Shown: positions 12,847 to 23,960 of the stretch, in pieces | Position numbering within the stretch: the first letter of the stretch is position 1 | How the letters are laid out: every line of letters begins with the position of its first letter | Assembly: GCF_002105155.1 (NCBI RefSeq) | Contig: NW_019028996.1 | Location: 682,915-746,914 of the forward strand | Direction of reading: 5' to 3' | From: Lobosporangium transversale | Lineage: Eukaryota; Mortierellomycota; Mortierellomycetes; Mortierellales; Mortierellaceae | DNA: 64,000 nucleotides | Notes under the pieces: model-generated | What the model was told of the DNA's origin: nothing | Databases searched by the model: none | Seen by the model: only the letters and a program-made list of their open reading frames with translations | Made by a program: the position numbers and the translations under genes

Positions 12847-13518
12847 TTTTGCTTTTTGAAAAAAATAAAAATAAAAAATCGACTTCTCTAAGATTAACTC
12901 TGCGAAATGACAAAAGTCAGAGAAATGAGAAGTCGATTGCTGAATGCTACGGCTAAAGCAGAATGGCTTTGGGATCTCGACGCAACAAGAAGAGGAAAAT
13001 GTAGGCCGATGAAAGGATGGACAGAATAAAGAGAATGCAATGGACTGCAGTGGCATATAAGAAAATAAAAATCATACTTCATCTATAAGCATTGGTTGGA
13101 CGCGCTTTTGACAAGCGAAAATAAAAAAACTGGTAAGTGCGTTTACCAACTTTCTGTTCCCTTTTATGGAAATTATAACAAAACCAAAGCATTTTCCTCC
13201 CCAAAAAGGCAGGAGTTTACAGAAACGCACTGTCCCCTGAAGAAACGAAAATAATTTCTGACACATAATTTTCAGGCACAATTGCCGTCTTTTTGCCATC
13301 TTCTGCCGTCCTCGATTTTCTTTGACTAGTTCTGTTGGTCCCCCCCATGTGACTTCTGTGAGGCTATCACCTTGGTATTTCCAGTGGGGCTGAGCCATTT
13401 ATGAGGCCCAAGGAAGCCCTCACTGGGAGCTGTCTGGGGCCTTTTTATTTTATCATTATTTTTAAAAAAACAGAAAAAACAGAAAAAACAGGAAAAAAAA
13501 AAAAAATTAATTTTTCTT
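12847..13518. other. Boundary between Crypton and MULE relics; no gene supported
   Basis: A minus-strand frame (13398-13072) has no recognisable family. The right end (13440-13518) is A-rich and ends in a TTCTTAG acceptor-like site that precedes the MULE coding exon, so part of this is probably a MULE intron or 5' leader. Confidence 0.4.
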
Positions 13519-15934
13519 AGACACTTTCTTGAGTCGGACTTTGACCTCAATGACTATTCGAGTGATGCGTTGGATTCCGAGCCAGAAGCGGAGCATGAGC
13601 CACCTCCTAGTAGCATTCATCCTTTATCATATCCTGGTACCGCGGGAACGGATAGCTCAGAAAGTCCGGAGCCAAGCGAGGGGACCGATGCGAATGTCAA
13701 TGAAATAACAACCAAACTTTTGTCTTCCCAGTTGCATGATTATCAATGGATCAAGTCAACTGTTGATGATACCACGATCAAGGAAATTGTAAATGAAACT
13801 CGCACAAATCAGTACGACTATCTCCCTCGTGTGTTTTACGTGGACAAGGAGGACTTCAGCACTTGGCTCGAACGAGACGGTCGCGATCATTTCTTTGTTT
13901 GGGTAATGCGCAAGCATTATGATAATAAGCCAGGTGGCAGAAGCAGGTTTTCTTATGTTGAAACCTATGAATGCCACCATGGACATGAGACACGAACGGA
14001 AAATGGCCCCCAAAAGGTTTCTCAAGGCTCTCCTCAAATTATCTCTCAAGACCCTGGGCAGGAATCAAGGGAAAAGAAAAAGAGACGCGTCTTGAAGCCT
14101 AGCCAGAAAGCTGGTTGTACAGCCAAACTCATTGTCCACAACATGAAAGACGACAGTGAGGATCCCGAATATGCAACCAAGGGTGGAAGAAAGCAGCTTC
14201 GGATCACATACTATTTTAGACACACAGGACATACCCTCGGCGATGTTAATGATTTTCAATACCTTACCATGACGGAATCAACGAAAGCACGGATTCGAAA
14301 CTTGATTCGTCTTGGCTTATGTACTAGAGGAATAATTGCTAAAATTAATTTGACTGGGCCCCAGGCATATTCTCTTCACAAGCAAGGGCGTTTGCAGCGC
14401 GACCATGTCCTTACATATGAGGACGTTTATAAAATCCACCATAAATACATGTGTAAACTGACAAAACTATCAGACAACGACATGGACTCGATGAGGCTCT
14501 GGATGTCAAAGCTGCAGCAAGAGAAGCAGTTTACCGTCTTCACAAAGAGTTGCCTCTAGAAAGGACAGGATGGGAAGGTCTTTCCCAAATTTGCCCATGG
14601 ATTCATGTCTCCTTTTCAGCGATCTGTATACAGCTCAAATTTTAATGTATTGGGCTGGACTCGACACATGGAACGAACCGCTCCAAGTTTGAGCTTTTTA
14701 CAATAATAATCCAGGATCCACTGCGAATGAGTGCCGTCCCTGTCGCTTTCATGATCACCAATGACCTAGCCACCACTCTCTGGCAAGTTGGCTCTCTCAT
14801 ATTAAGGATATGGTTGGTGCCCCAGAGTTCATTACTACTGATGACGCTCAAGTGGAATACAAGGCCATCCGTAAAGCATTTGGACGGGATGTAACTGTCC
14901 ATTTGTGTCTATGGCATGTGATGAAAGCCTGGGCCCGCAAGCTCTCGACCTTAATTCGAGGTGCCGATAGGAACCAAAACAAGGATCTTCGGCAATCCGC
15001 AATGAATGAACTCCGTTCGATTCTTTATGATCCATCCCCCCGAAGTGCCGGTGAGAAGATAGTTGAATTCGAAAAGAAATGGTCGGAGCACAATGGGGGG
15101 AAACTTTGGAAATACCTCAAAGGACGATACTTTATTGAAGGACGTAGGCAACGGTGGATGAAGTCATATCGTGTTGGCTAATTCTATGCCGGCATGGACA
15201 CCAATAATTATGTAGAATCTTGGCACAATCATCTCAAGCCTCATTTTCTACGAGGCCATACTAACTGCCGAGGTGATAGGCTGATCTACCTTTTAAGCCA
15301 TGATGTAGATGACTTCTATCAAGCGCTGGCAATGCGTAGTGTAGTTCGTTATGACCGGCATTCCAAAGGCGGGAAGATAGATATCTTGCAAGAAAGATGT
15401 CTAGACAACAAAACAATTGAGGAGCTTCAAGGTCTGGTTATCTACGTTGAAGGGTATTATTGCGTTATCTCGCCAACAACTGGGCGTGGTATATATAGCA
15501 TTAACGTCGATGAAAACAATACCATTAGAGGATGTAATTGCCAATACTTTATTAATCGGCGCCGTCCTTGTATGCATATGCTTGTGTTATTCAAAGTCAA
15601 ACAGAATGACGAAAATCGTCCACTAAGTCTTTCCAGAAGGCTATGCCTTTGGTCATGGACAAACACATGGCTGTTGAGCATGGTGAATATCAAATTGAGG
15701 AGGAGGGTGAGTTTAACCAAACTGAGATTCAACTAGTTGAAAATCAGCAAAGCGAAGAAACTGATGAGTTGCTTGAGCCTTGAGCTGATTAGAAAGTTTC
15801 TTCAGAGCTCTGATATTTTAGATAGGTCAAAGGAGAATGTAGGGAAGTTGAGAGGCGTTGTAAATACGCTAGATAGTATGTCAATAATCCCGAATACTTC
15901 TGGAACCAAGAAGCGACAACGGCAGTGTTACTAG
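13519..15934 (+). pseudogene. MULE (Mutator-like) transposase, frameshifted
   Basis: The longest open part (13570-14559) encodes an acidic N-terminus, then a zinc-binding FAR1/WRKY-GCM1-like region: ETYECHHGHE, KAGCTAKLIVH and YYFRHTGHTLGD. The transposase core follows but is broken. A TAG at 14557-14559 ends the first frame. The next piece has FMSPFQRSVYSSN, then after a frame change GLDSTHGTNR (first catalytic Asp) and VPVAFMITNDLATTLW. Then come APEFITTDDAQVEYKAIRKA (second Asp) and VHLCLWHVMKAWARKL. A TAA at 15179-15181 precedes MDTNNYVESWHNHLKP. The SWIM zinc finger is at 15536-15580 (CNCQYFINRRRPCMHM). The C-terminus GTKKRQRQCY ends at 15934 and recurs at 43127. MULE transposases move elements by a DDE mechanism; at least three lesions make this copy inactive. 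Confidence 0.75.
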
Positions 15935-16229
15935 ATTTTAATAAAAAAAAGTAAACACAGAAAAAAAAAAAATCAACCAAATTAAGGTTTCTCCTATGAA
16001 TAACGCATTTAAATTTCACACGCAATCATTACTGACGTTATTAGAGTGATTATATCTACCCTTCTCGAAAAGACGGCGCCATGCCCATGCAATGTATGAT
16101 AGAAGGCATGAATATGCACCAAATAAAAAAAGAATGAAAAGGATCCGTTCAGTATTTATCGAGATAGCACCAAAAGTTGCGACAAAGTTGAGTAATATTA
16201 AGGATTATACAGACTTTAAGCGTGAATAG
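15935..16229. other. MULE 3' region downstream of transposase
   Basis: AT-rich sequence between the MULE stop codon and its terminal sequence. Parts recur in reverse orientation at about 42840-43120, including the stretch around 16030-16200, so it belongs to the MULE element. Confidence 0.5.
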
Positions 16230-16950
16230 CTCCTGCTAGAGTGCTGAAAATCAGGCGCTCTTGGAACAGTCGAAAGAGGAGCTTATTATCTTTGGCTTAA
16301 AGCAGCTCCTAAGTCAATCTGTTCAGGATTCATGGAGCAACAACCGTATAGAGTTTTTCAATTACAAAAAAAAGCGAAAATATACCATTTTTGACATACT
16401 CAATGGGTTGTTGCGCCGGATTCTTGAGAGGCAGAGCCCAGCCAAAGCAGGGTATTACTCATCTAGGCTGTAGCTACGATATGAATCCTGGTTTTCAGTA
16501 TTCTATGCAGTGGTTCTTCAGTAAATGAGCATAGAATATCGAAAAGTCGCTATTTTCTTCGACCTAGCTGCTTTTCCTTAAGGAAAACTTTTTTTTCTGG
16601 CTATGAAAACAGTAGCGATTTTACCGCCATTGGACTCGTAATTGAAAAGTACATATAACCTGAGGGTTCTGTGGGTTTTAAGTATATCTGTGTTGCGCTT
16701 CATCGTTTTTACTAAGTTTTGCAAAACTAATTTTGAAATGGTTGTCTAGATTGGTCACGTATCATATCCTAAATCACTCATCGCATTACCAAAGATATCG
16801 AATCCCCTCGAAAAGTGTAAAACCCACTTTGAAAAGTTGCGCTTCGGTGCTTGCTATCGGCTCCAAGTGGAGCGAGCCCATTTGGGCCTGAAATGAGCGA
16901 CTTTACTTATAAGACTAAGGGTACCGACACGCCTTTTTGTCTTCACTTCA
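16230..16950 (+). mobile_element. MULE terminal sequence (right end)
   Basis: The segment recurs in reverse complement at about 42165-42840 and, shortened and diverged, at about 23455-23960. Shared landmarks are the strings read on the minus strand as TTGCAAAACTTGGTAAAAAC (about 16705-16724) and TTTACTCAAGA-type text, plus GGCCTGAAATGAGCGACTTTA near the outer edge (about 16895-16915). At 16 and 42 kb it lies directly downstream of MULE C-terminal coding sequence. This supports a long terminal sequence of one MULE family. The exact outer edge and target duplication were not resolved. Confidence 0.55.
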
Positions 16951-17158
16951 CTTCACGAAATACGCTTTTATTGTCATGTGATGCATATCGGAAATAAGAA
17001 ATTTTAAGTTCAGGACTGAATATTTATTTCCTCTCCTCTAAAATCTAAGGGGACTCGTTGCTTTGCTGTTTACTTGCATCTATTGCTTTACTTGCATCTC
17101 ATTTACTTGGTCATCAAGGTCATATGGCAGGACTTTTATTGCGTTTCACAGTTGCTCC

Positions 17159-17520
17159 TAGCGTGTCTATGAGGGTGGGACGTGGAGATTTCTTGTCTAC
17201 GCGTTCATACGGATGAGCTCTCTCAGCCATTGTCGCCATTCAGCCACTGTCCAGTAGTCCTCCGCAACTGGTTATGCTCAATGTCGTTCATCTGATGCCT
17301 CATTGATGCCGGCGAGGAGGGGAGCCTTTTGTCATGTTCACGATTACTGCTTCTAGCGTGTCTATGAGGGTGGGACGTGATTTCTTAACTGTGCGTTCAT
17401 ACGGATGAGCTCTTTCAGCCATTGTCGCCATTCAGCCACTGTCCAGTAGTCCTCCGCAACTGGTTATGCTCAATGTCGTTCATCTGATGCCTCATAGATG
17501 CCGGCGGGGAGGGGGGCCTT
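17159..17520 (+). repeat. Tandem direct repeat, two copies, period 195 bp
   Basis: Two copies begin with TAGCGTGTCTATGAGGGTGG at 17159 and 17354. Both continue through GCGTTCATACGGATGAGCTC and CCGCAACTGGTTATGCTCAA to GATGCCGGCG. They differ by a few substitutions and a short indel after GGGACGTG. I found no coding potential and no third copy. Confidence 0.75.
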
Positions 17521-17613
17521 CATATTTCTTTATTCATTTTATTTTTCAAGTATTTGTCTGTATGCCAGCTGACTGACATTTATTAATGTTCTATTTGAGA
17601 CAAAACTCTTAGA

Positions 17614-18420
17614 ATGAAATCGTTTAGGCTATTTGCCATCACTGACCGGCACGACCACTCCGACTTCGACAAGCTTTACGCATGCTTTGTAAGCTACGTC
17701 GGTCGGGAGCGCCTGCGTGGCGATCGGGCAGCATCTTTGTACCAACTCGATATGGAAAGCTGCCGAAAGGAATACGATGACATTTGTGTCTTGGGGACCT
17801 TAGACCGCTCAAACGCAGCAGTTTCGATGATACGAACGTCAATCCAACAACATACGGAAAGTAAGTGTACTTATCGCAATGACTTTTGTATTCTGTAGAT
17901 CTGATAAAAAATTAACACGCGCCTTCTTCACCAATGTAGAGGTTTCACAAGGTATTTTTATTGATGATATTGTCCTCTGTCCAACCTGGCCTCGTTGAAA
18001 TTGTTTCTAACACTACACATTGTTTCATCTGAGACATAGCGAGAGGAGGTAGGTGTTGTTCTTTGGACGTCTTGTTTCTTCGGCAAGGTCGACTTCATCA
18101 ATGCTGACGTAAGGAAATCTCTTAGGCACGATAGATGAACCCGAGACGACAAAGGCTAGCACTCAAGAGTCAGGTACTACCCTAGCTGCAAGTGTGGGAA
18201 TGATCTATACTTTTAATTGATATTAATAGAGGCCGTAATTACCCAACGCTCAAATAGTTCCTGAGGAGATTTCGAGTTCTTCGCCTGTAACGGAATCAGT
18301 CTCTGCCCAGAGTACACGGAAGAGAGCGAGAGAGGCCTGTATCACAGAAGAGCCCTGGCATTCATTGGTAGTATCGCTGACCAAACTTGTAAGTTCGTTT
18401 GGTTTGGTCAGTATAAAGCG
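17614..18420 (+). pseudogene. Fragment of an unknown spliced gene
   Basis: An open exon begins at ATG 17614 and encodes MKSFRLFAITDRHDHSDFDK and further ordinary-looking protein up to QQHTE, then a good GTAAGTGT donor (17861). Downstream, about 18255-18405 can be read as a Ser-rich piece ending KRAREACITEEPWHSLV, but no continuous spliced frame could be built. I do not recognise the family. It may be a truncated gene or the first exon of a decayed one. Confidence 0.3.
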
Positions 18421-19002
18421 CTGACGGGAGAGATGAGAATGAAAAAAAGGAATGCAGAAAATGAGAGAGTATCAAAATAAAAGAGAGTGTACAGAGTGAG
18501 GACAAATAAAAAAAAAAGAATGAAAGGGTAATGATGTTTGCTGAAAGATGGGTAGTGGGGTGAAAAAAAAGAAAATAAAAGTGTACAAAGTAAAAAGAAT
18601 GTGAGTTTATAAAATAAATAAAAAGACAGTGACTTTAGAAAAAAAAAAAAAAAAAAAAAAAAAAAGATGCATAGTCGCGTAAAACGAATTAAGCTCTAAC
18701 TGATTACCTTTAACTAAAGTATAATTGGTTCAAATGGGGCGCTTTTGGGAAGGAGAGTAACATGTACGCAAGAATCGTGTCAAATATGATAGATGAATAG
18801 ACTTCATTTCGCCTTCAAGCATTGATACATAACCCAAGATATTAGGAATCTGTGAGCGAAGGAAAAAATAATAATAATAAAATAAATAGGGTCCATAGCA
18901 TTCGTGCATTCGTTTTCGTCAAAAGTCATCAACGATACCCAAGCAAACAGAAAAAGCATAAACACCAGCAGCTGAAGGAAATGAGTTGAGGCGCAAACGA
19001 TT
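18421..19002. other. Purine-rich low-complexity region
   Basis: GA/A-rich sequence (18421-18660) including a 27-A run (18639-18665), then unremarkable sequence. No gene is seen. Similar purine-rich text at 19320-19570 resembles, in reverse complement, the pyrimidine-rich stretch at about 24310-24600. Confidence 0.45.
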
Positions 19003-19112
19003 CCCGCCATTCGGGCAGTCAGAACCTCGAGACTTGATACTATACCTTGATGCACCCGCCATTCGGGCAGTCAGTGCACCTGGTCGACATCTCCTCCGCC
19101 ATTCGGGCAGTC
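19003..19112 (+). repeat. Three 18-bp direct repeats with irregular spacing
   Basis: The string CCCGCCATTCGGGCAGTC occurs at 19003-19020 and 19055-19072, and as TCCGCCATTCGGGCAGTC at 19095-19112. Starts are 52 and 40 bp apart and the spacers are unrelated. Each repeat contains CCCG...CGGG, so it can form a short hairpin. Confidence 0.8.
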
Positions 19113-19734
19113 GAGGAGTACAGGGATAGGACTTTGACATCAATTAAATGTCAACAATGTCCATCACACTGCTAAGTCTGTAACATGGGATAGAGATTCT
19201 CAAACCATTTCACTTCATTGCTGATGAATATGCTCAAGAATACCAATCACTTACCTCAGGAGGAGCAGAGTGAACGAGAGGATTATTATAAACCAGGCTC
19301 CCAAGCAACGTAGTGGGGGCAATTACAAAGTAAGTGGTGAGATAACTAAAAAAAAATAAAATTAAAATGAAAATGAAATAAACAGAGTTATGATAAGTCC
19401 AAGAGAATGGATGCAAAGTGAGTGGTGAAAATAAAAAGCACGAAATGAATGAGAAAATAAATGAGGTAAAAAAAAAAAAAACCAGCTGTGCAGGGACAGT
19501 GTGCGAACAAAAAAAAGTTTGCTGGTGGTAAAAAAAGGAAGCGGAGTGGGAAGGCAATTAAACGCGAAATCAAGTCGTCATCCGCTAATTAATTAACCTC
19601 GGATTAAACGTAAAGGTTAGTGGAGGAGGAGAGTGAGAGAAAGGTGTAAACAAATATTGTGAAGAAAGTAATGTGTGGGATAATAATGTTGGTATATAAT
19701 TTTATGATGATGGATGATTAATTAATTTTTATGC
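19113..19734. other. Low-complexity intergenic region with inverted copy near 24.3 kb
   Basis: No gene is supported. Read on the minus strand, about 19580-19400 starts ACTTGATTTCGCGTTTAATT and CCACTCCGCTTCC. This matches the plus-strand start at about 24320 (ACTTGATTTCGCGTTAAATT, CCACTCCGCTTCT). It is probably a duplicated upstream or leader sequence of a local gene family. Confidence 0.45.
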
Positions 19735-19741
19735 TGCGGCA

Positions 19742-19812
19742 GGAATAAAAAACAAGGCAAGAAGCTTAAATTTTGCACCACACTGTGTACGTAATTTATT
19801 TTTAGTGAGCAC
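19742..19812 (+). promoter_or_regulatory. Upstream module shared with the second CRN gene
   Basis: GGAATAAAAAACAA (19742) followed by GTGTACGTAATTTATTTTTA and GTGAGCACA (19785-19812) lies about 110 bp before the CRN ATG. The same order and near-identical text occurs in reverse orientation at 38516-38442, upstream of the other CRN gene. Conservation in otherwise diverged flanks suggests a common promoter; factor and start site are unknown. Confidence 0.5.
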
Positions 19813-19924
19813 ACTCTTCATTTTTCTCTCACACATTCTCTCAATCATTTTCTCTCTTTTTTCTTAATCTTTAGTGTCCATTATTTTTTTTTTTTTTTTT
19901 TTTTTTGCGCGCAATTATACCAAA

Positions 19925-20316
19925 ATGACAACCCAAAAAATTAAACTCTTTTGTATTTCGATGGGGATCCCACTGCATTTCCTTTGAGCTTGGCTTTCGA
20001 CGATACTATTGGCGATCTCAAGGACGCGATTAAAGAAAAACAATCACCTTTTGCTTGACGACATCCGCGCAAGTGACTTAGTTCTCCATCATGTTTCGAT
20101 CTCTTCTGCGCCAAAAAGACTAATTACACTCAACAATCTAACTGCTGATGAGAGAAAGAAACTTGAGGAGCTGGAAGACCCAACTAGCGAGATCTCTGAG
20201 GTCTTTGGCACCACACCAGCAAAGAAAGCCATCCATGTCATTGTTCAGCGTCCATCTGCAGGTAAGCGCTGTTCTTATTTGTTCAATTACACTGATGATT
20301 ATGATGACGCGTCTAA

Positions 20317-20363
<47 letters not shown>

Positions 20364-22400
20364 CCAATTAGTCGCCCCAACAAGTATAATCAACCAAGTA
20401 TAATAGTACATTCGTCTTCTCCTCCAATCAGCCGAACGTCATCTCCATCTCGTAAGTGATGTCCATCGAATTACTCTTCATTCTTTCGCAGTATGCGCTA
20501 TATTAAGAATTCAATTTAATTAATTAGAGGACTTGGAGGCATCAATGAGGAGAATCACCGATACTTTTTTGCTCAGGAATCACCAGCGACTATTTTCCTA
20601 GTGGAGTATCTTAAACTCATCTCTGGTGGTGCAACAAGGGAGGGAATACGCAAGTTGTCCAAAGGGTCAATCAATCAAGGTCCTTGACAACGTATGTGAA
20701 AAACTCCATACTGGCGGAGTAGCAGATAGTCTCATTTACATTATTGTTGAAGTACCGAAGCGAGGTATGTCTTTAGTTCTTGTTCGTGGTCGACTGATGT
20801 TTTCGATTTAAGGCTTCAAAACTACCTTCTGAAACTATTCTATTTGTTTATATTTTAACAAACAGTTTCGAAAAGGGATCGAGATCAGCTAGAGAATGAC
20901 GAGAGTGATAGGAGTTCCCTCAAAAAGGCCAAGCTAGAAAACATGAGCCTACTGGAGACGATTAGTGCAGCAGGACTTGCCCAAAAGGCTTTAATAAACG
21001 GTGTTCCACGCCTGCGGAGCCTTATGAGTAAAGAACTGGTTTCAATACTTAAAAATATTGGCGCCATGGTGGGAGAGGATAACCACTACTATTCAATACC
21101 CCAAACTACCACTTCCCTCCAAAACGCATCATTTCAAGAAATCGACGTGATATCCAGCCCTTTGGGGACAAAGCTTTCTGTGATCAACATGAATGATCTG
21201 TACGTAAGGTCAGCTTTCAAAAAACTCTACGACACGGTCGTCAAGGATTTTTTTATAAATGGAGATGATAGAGAGCCTGCAACCAAAATTGTTGTCACAG
21301 GGACAGCCGGTATAGGGAAATCATCCTTTCTCGTATACTTCGCCATCCGGCTGCTTGCCGTTAGCAATGAGGAAGACCCGCCTATTACCATCATCCAGAA
21401 AAAGGAAAGTTCAAAGTGCTATGCTTTCGGTGGACGATATGTTGTTCGATATGGGGACATGGAGGATTTCATGCCCTTCCTGCAACTACCCAACACTTGG
21501 TTCCCAGTCGACAGTGCACCATCACCAGAGCTCACGCAAGCCAGGACTATCTTCTCGGTATCACCAAGAACTTTACTTTCTAGCGCGAATGGGTACCAAG
21601 AAATCATGAAGAGGGTGATATGGAAGTACCACATGGCTCCATGGGAACCGAGAATAATGGGAAAATAGGCGATGCCGAGTCGGAAGCATTAGAACGCGTT
21701 GAGCTTGCTTTATCCAACCTCCGGGATGATGTATCAAATATAATAATACAGTATATGCAGGGCCGGGATTCATTGGAGTTTAGCAGCCAGATTTTTCACC
21801 GTTATCCAACAAACGATCATAAAGGATTCGAATTACGACAGGCTTCTAATGATGTAATGCAAAAGGTGTATACTTTATCGGACGAGAGTACCCGTGCCAA
21901 GGTGTTGAGAATGCTCGTCGATGGTAATCCACTAGGCAAAGGAGTAATGTTCCAAAACTATGTGCAGCGTATACTGCGGCTGGGCGGTCGTAGCTTTAAG
22001 GCCAAGAGCATTGATGATGGCACTGAGATAACTATTGAAGTCGGAGAAGGCCCGAAAACCAAATTCTTTCATACTTAGGATGAATATGTGAAGGACGATA
22101 TGGAAGGATCATTGTGGCTGCCAAAGAGTAAGACCTTTTCTTGTGTGGATATGTCAATAGCTCCGAAATATGTATCTACTCCAGATTACGACGAACAAGA
22201 AACATGGCATCAAAAGTGAAAACTTCAAGAAGCTTCTGAAAACTCTGCAAGATAAAAAGTGGATTAGCTCCTCTGACGAGATTGCATTTATTTTTGTAGT
22301 CCCGCAAGACATGGTCGAGGAGTTCAAGAAACAAACTTACAGAACTGGAGCAGATCGTGTGGATCCTACGCCGACAAGACAATCGAATTAAAAAATATCA
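19925..22400 (+). pseudogene. Crinkler (CRN) gene: header, RHS-type P-loop NTPase and nuclease-like tail; broken
   Basis: The header begins at ATG 19925 (MTTQKIKLFCI) and ends with the CRN header box IHVIVQRPSAG before a GTAAGC donor at about 20261. This first intron has a 43-nt T run (20321-20363). Later pieces carry YIIVEVPKR (about 20735) and, from about 20870, an open frame with the Walker A loop VTGTAGIGKSSF (about 21290-21330). The tail has KVLRMLVDGNPLGKG and, at 22180-22350, QITTNKKHGIKSENFK and FIFVVPQDMVEEF. This order (header, RHS-like NTPase, restriction-endonuclease-like end) is known for CRN/RHS effector proteins of oomycetes and chytrid or mucoromycete fungi. Visible lesions are two frame breaks in the header (about 19955 and 20040), a frame change near 21650 and an in-frame TAG at 22076-22078. 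It therefore looks inactive. Confidence 0.72.
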
Positions 22401-22664
22401 AGCAACATGTTTTGGCGGTTGATCTGCAAGATGAGCTCTGGAGATGCAGGAAGAAGGCAAGCCAGACGGACAACCCAAATGAAAGTAGAATTGTGAATCA
22501 ATAAAGTCAATGTACTCTGATAGAGGAACTAAATCGTGATTGATTTCCTCCCGCATTTGTTTTCACATCTTTCTCATTTTCTCCTCCACCTCAACTGCAC
22601 CTTTAACGTTCATTCGAGGTAATTATTCTTGATTCGCTTCTTTAATTGCTTGATTACTTTCAAC

Positions 22665-23365
22665 ATGCCTAAATCTCAGTTGAACTTTTCAAATGAACTA
22701 CATTGGATCCGCAATGAAGACGAAGAACACTAACGTTGCTCCCGTTTACTGGATATAGGTGGCTTTACGGAGGAGGAGCTACGAAAGCTTCGCTGTACTT
22801 TCGAAACATGGAAGATTAATAAGGCTCAACTGCGTTAGTGAATGGTTCAGAACCATTTGCAAGTGGTTCCATTAATAATAATATTCATTTGTTCGTTTGA
22901 AAATCATGTGTCCCAATCTTCTGTTGGTTTATAGAATGACATGCTAATATAACGTAACCTTTTAATTTTGTATTCATTTAGTCCTAACGCTGAATCGAAG
23001 CTTCAGAAACGTCGGCGGATCAAAGCTGACCGTCCTGATGTCATCATTAAGCTTCGAGGATATGAGGCTTTTTTCGGTGAAGTAACAGGTCCTTCACAGG
23101 CAAGCAACATCTCTAAACGCGCTTGGGATACTTTCAGATGGGCGCGTTCGCAAAGTCATTTCTGGAAAATGGCAACGATATTGCTCCCATCACCCAAGTG
23201 ATCTACACCTCTGGATCATACATTCGCCTGAACGTTAATTAAATAGGCAAATATGTCACACAAGTATCTCTCAATGACATTCTTCTCCAAATGTTATCGG
23301 ATCAGGTTATTTTAAATCGAAAGAAGAATGGACTGCTGATCTGCAACCAGAGGAAATAAACATCC
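22665..23365 (+). pseudogene. Decayed relic of a PD-(D/E)XK-like gene family (cousin of the 26.3-kb gene)
   Basis: The start MPKSQLNFSNELHWIRNEDE, then GGFTEEELRKLRCTFETWKI, is clearly related to the first exon of the intact gene at 26256, but with a deletion and an early stop. A second piece (22968-23200) reads RRRIKADRPDVIIKLRGYEA, FFGEVTGPSQASNISKRAWD. It contains a PD...GEV arrangement that fits a PD-(D/E)XK nuclease core. A frame change then leads to VIYTSGSYIRLNV and LNDILLQML. The second piece is not collinear with the intact gene, so it may be a chimeric remnant. Confidence 0.5.
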
Positions 23366-23454
23366 GCCTTTGAACTTAAAATCACTTAATTCCTATATAT
23401 AATTCACATGATAATAAATATTTTTTGAGGGTTCCTATTCGTGTGCGAAAAGAC

Positions 23455-23960
23455 ATGTAGATATCCATGGTTTCACGTTTTCTGACGAAGGTCAGTTTCC
23501 GTAGTAAAGTAATAAGTGCACCAAGACAGAGTATATGACTAATCTAGGCAACCATTTCATAATTAGTTTTGCAATACTTGGTAAAAACGAGAGCACGACA
23601 CAGAGACACTCAAAACTCACAAAACCCTCAGGTTATTTGTATTTTTCAATTACGAATCCAACGGCCATAGAATCGCTACCAGTTACATTTTCAGAAAAAA
23701 AAAATTTTTTTAAAGGAAAAGCGGGCAGGTGGTGGAAAATAGTGAATTTTCGATACTCTACGGCCATTTACTCAAGAACTGCCTCTCACGGTTCGGGTGC
23801 TATAATCTATTGGGTGTGTCAAAAATGGCATAATTTTGGTTTTTTTATACTTCCAATACTTTGTACAAGTGCTACTCCATGAATCCTGAACGGACCTCCT
23901 TAGGACCTATTTTAAACGAAAGACAATAAGCTCTTCTACCGACCATCCCAAAGACATCTG
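23455..23960 (-). mobile_element. Solitary MULE terminal-sequence relic
   Basis: Diverged copy of the MULE terminal sequence, in the same orientation as 42165-42840 and opposite to 16230-16950. Shared text includes TAGTTTTGCAATACTTGGTA (about 23565), GTGTGTCAAAAATGGCATAA (about 23813) and GTGCTACTCCATG. No transposase sequence lies beside it. Confidence 0.5.

Noticed and set aside
13072..13398. 108-aa minus-strand frame starting MAQPHWKYQG
   Set aside because: No homology recognised, ordinary composition absent at the C-terminus, and no transcription or splice context.
19003..19112. CRISPR-like array of three repeats
   Set aside because: Only three copies, uneven spacing, eukaryotic context and no cas genes.
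20009..20371. 120-aa plus-strand frame read as an intact protein
   Set aside because: It ends in a poly-Phe run from the intronic 43-T tract; it is a piece of the broken CRN header exon.
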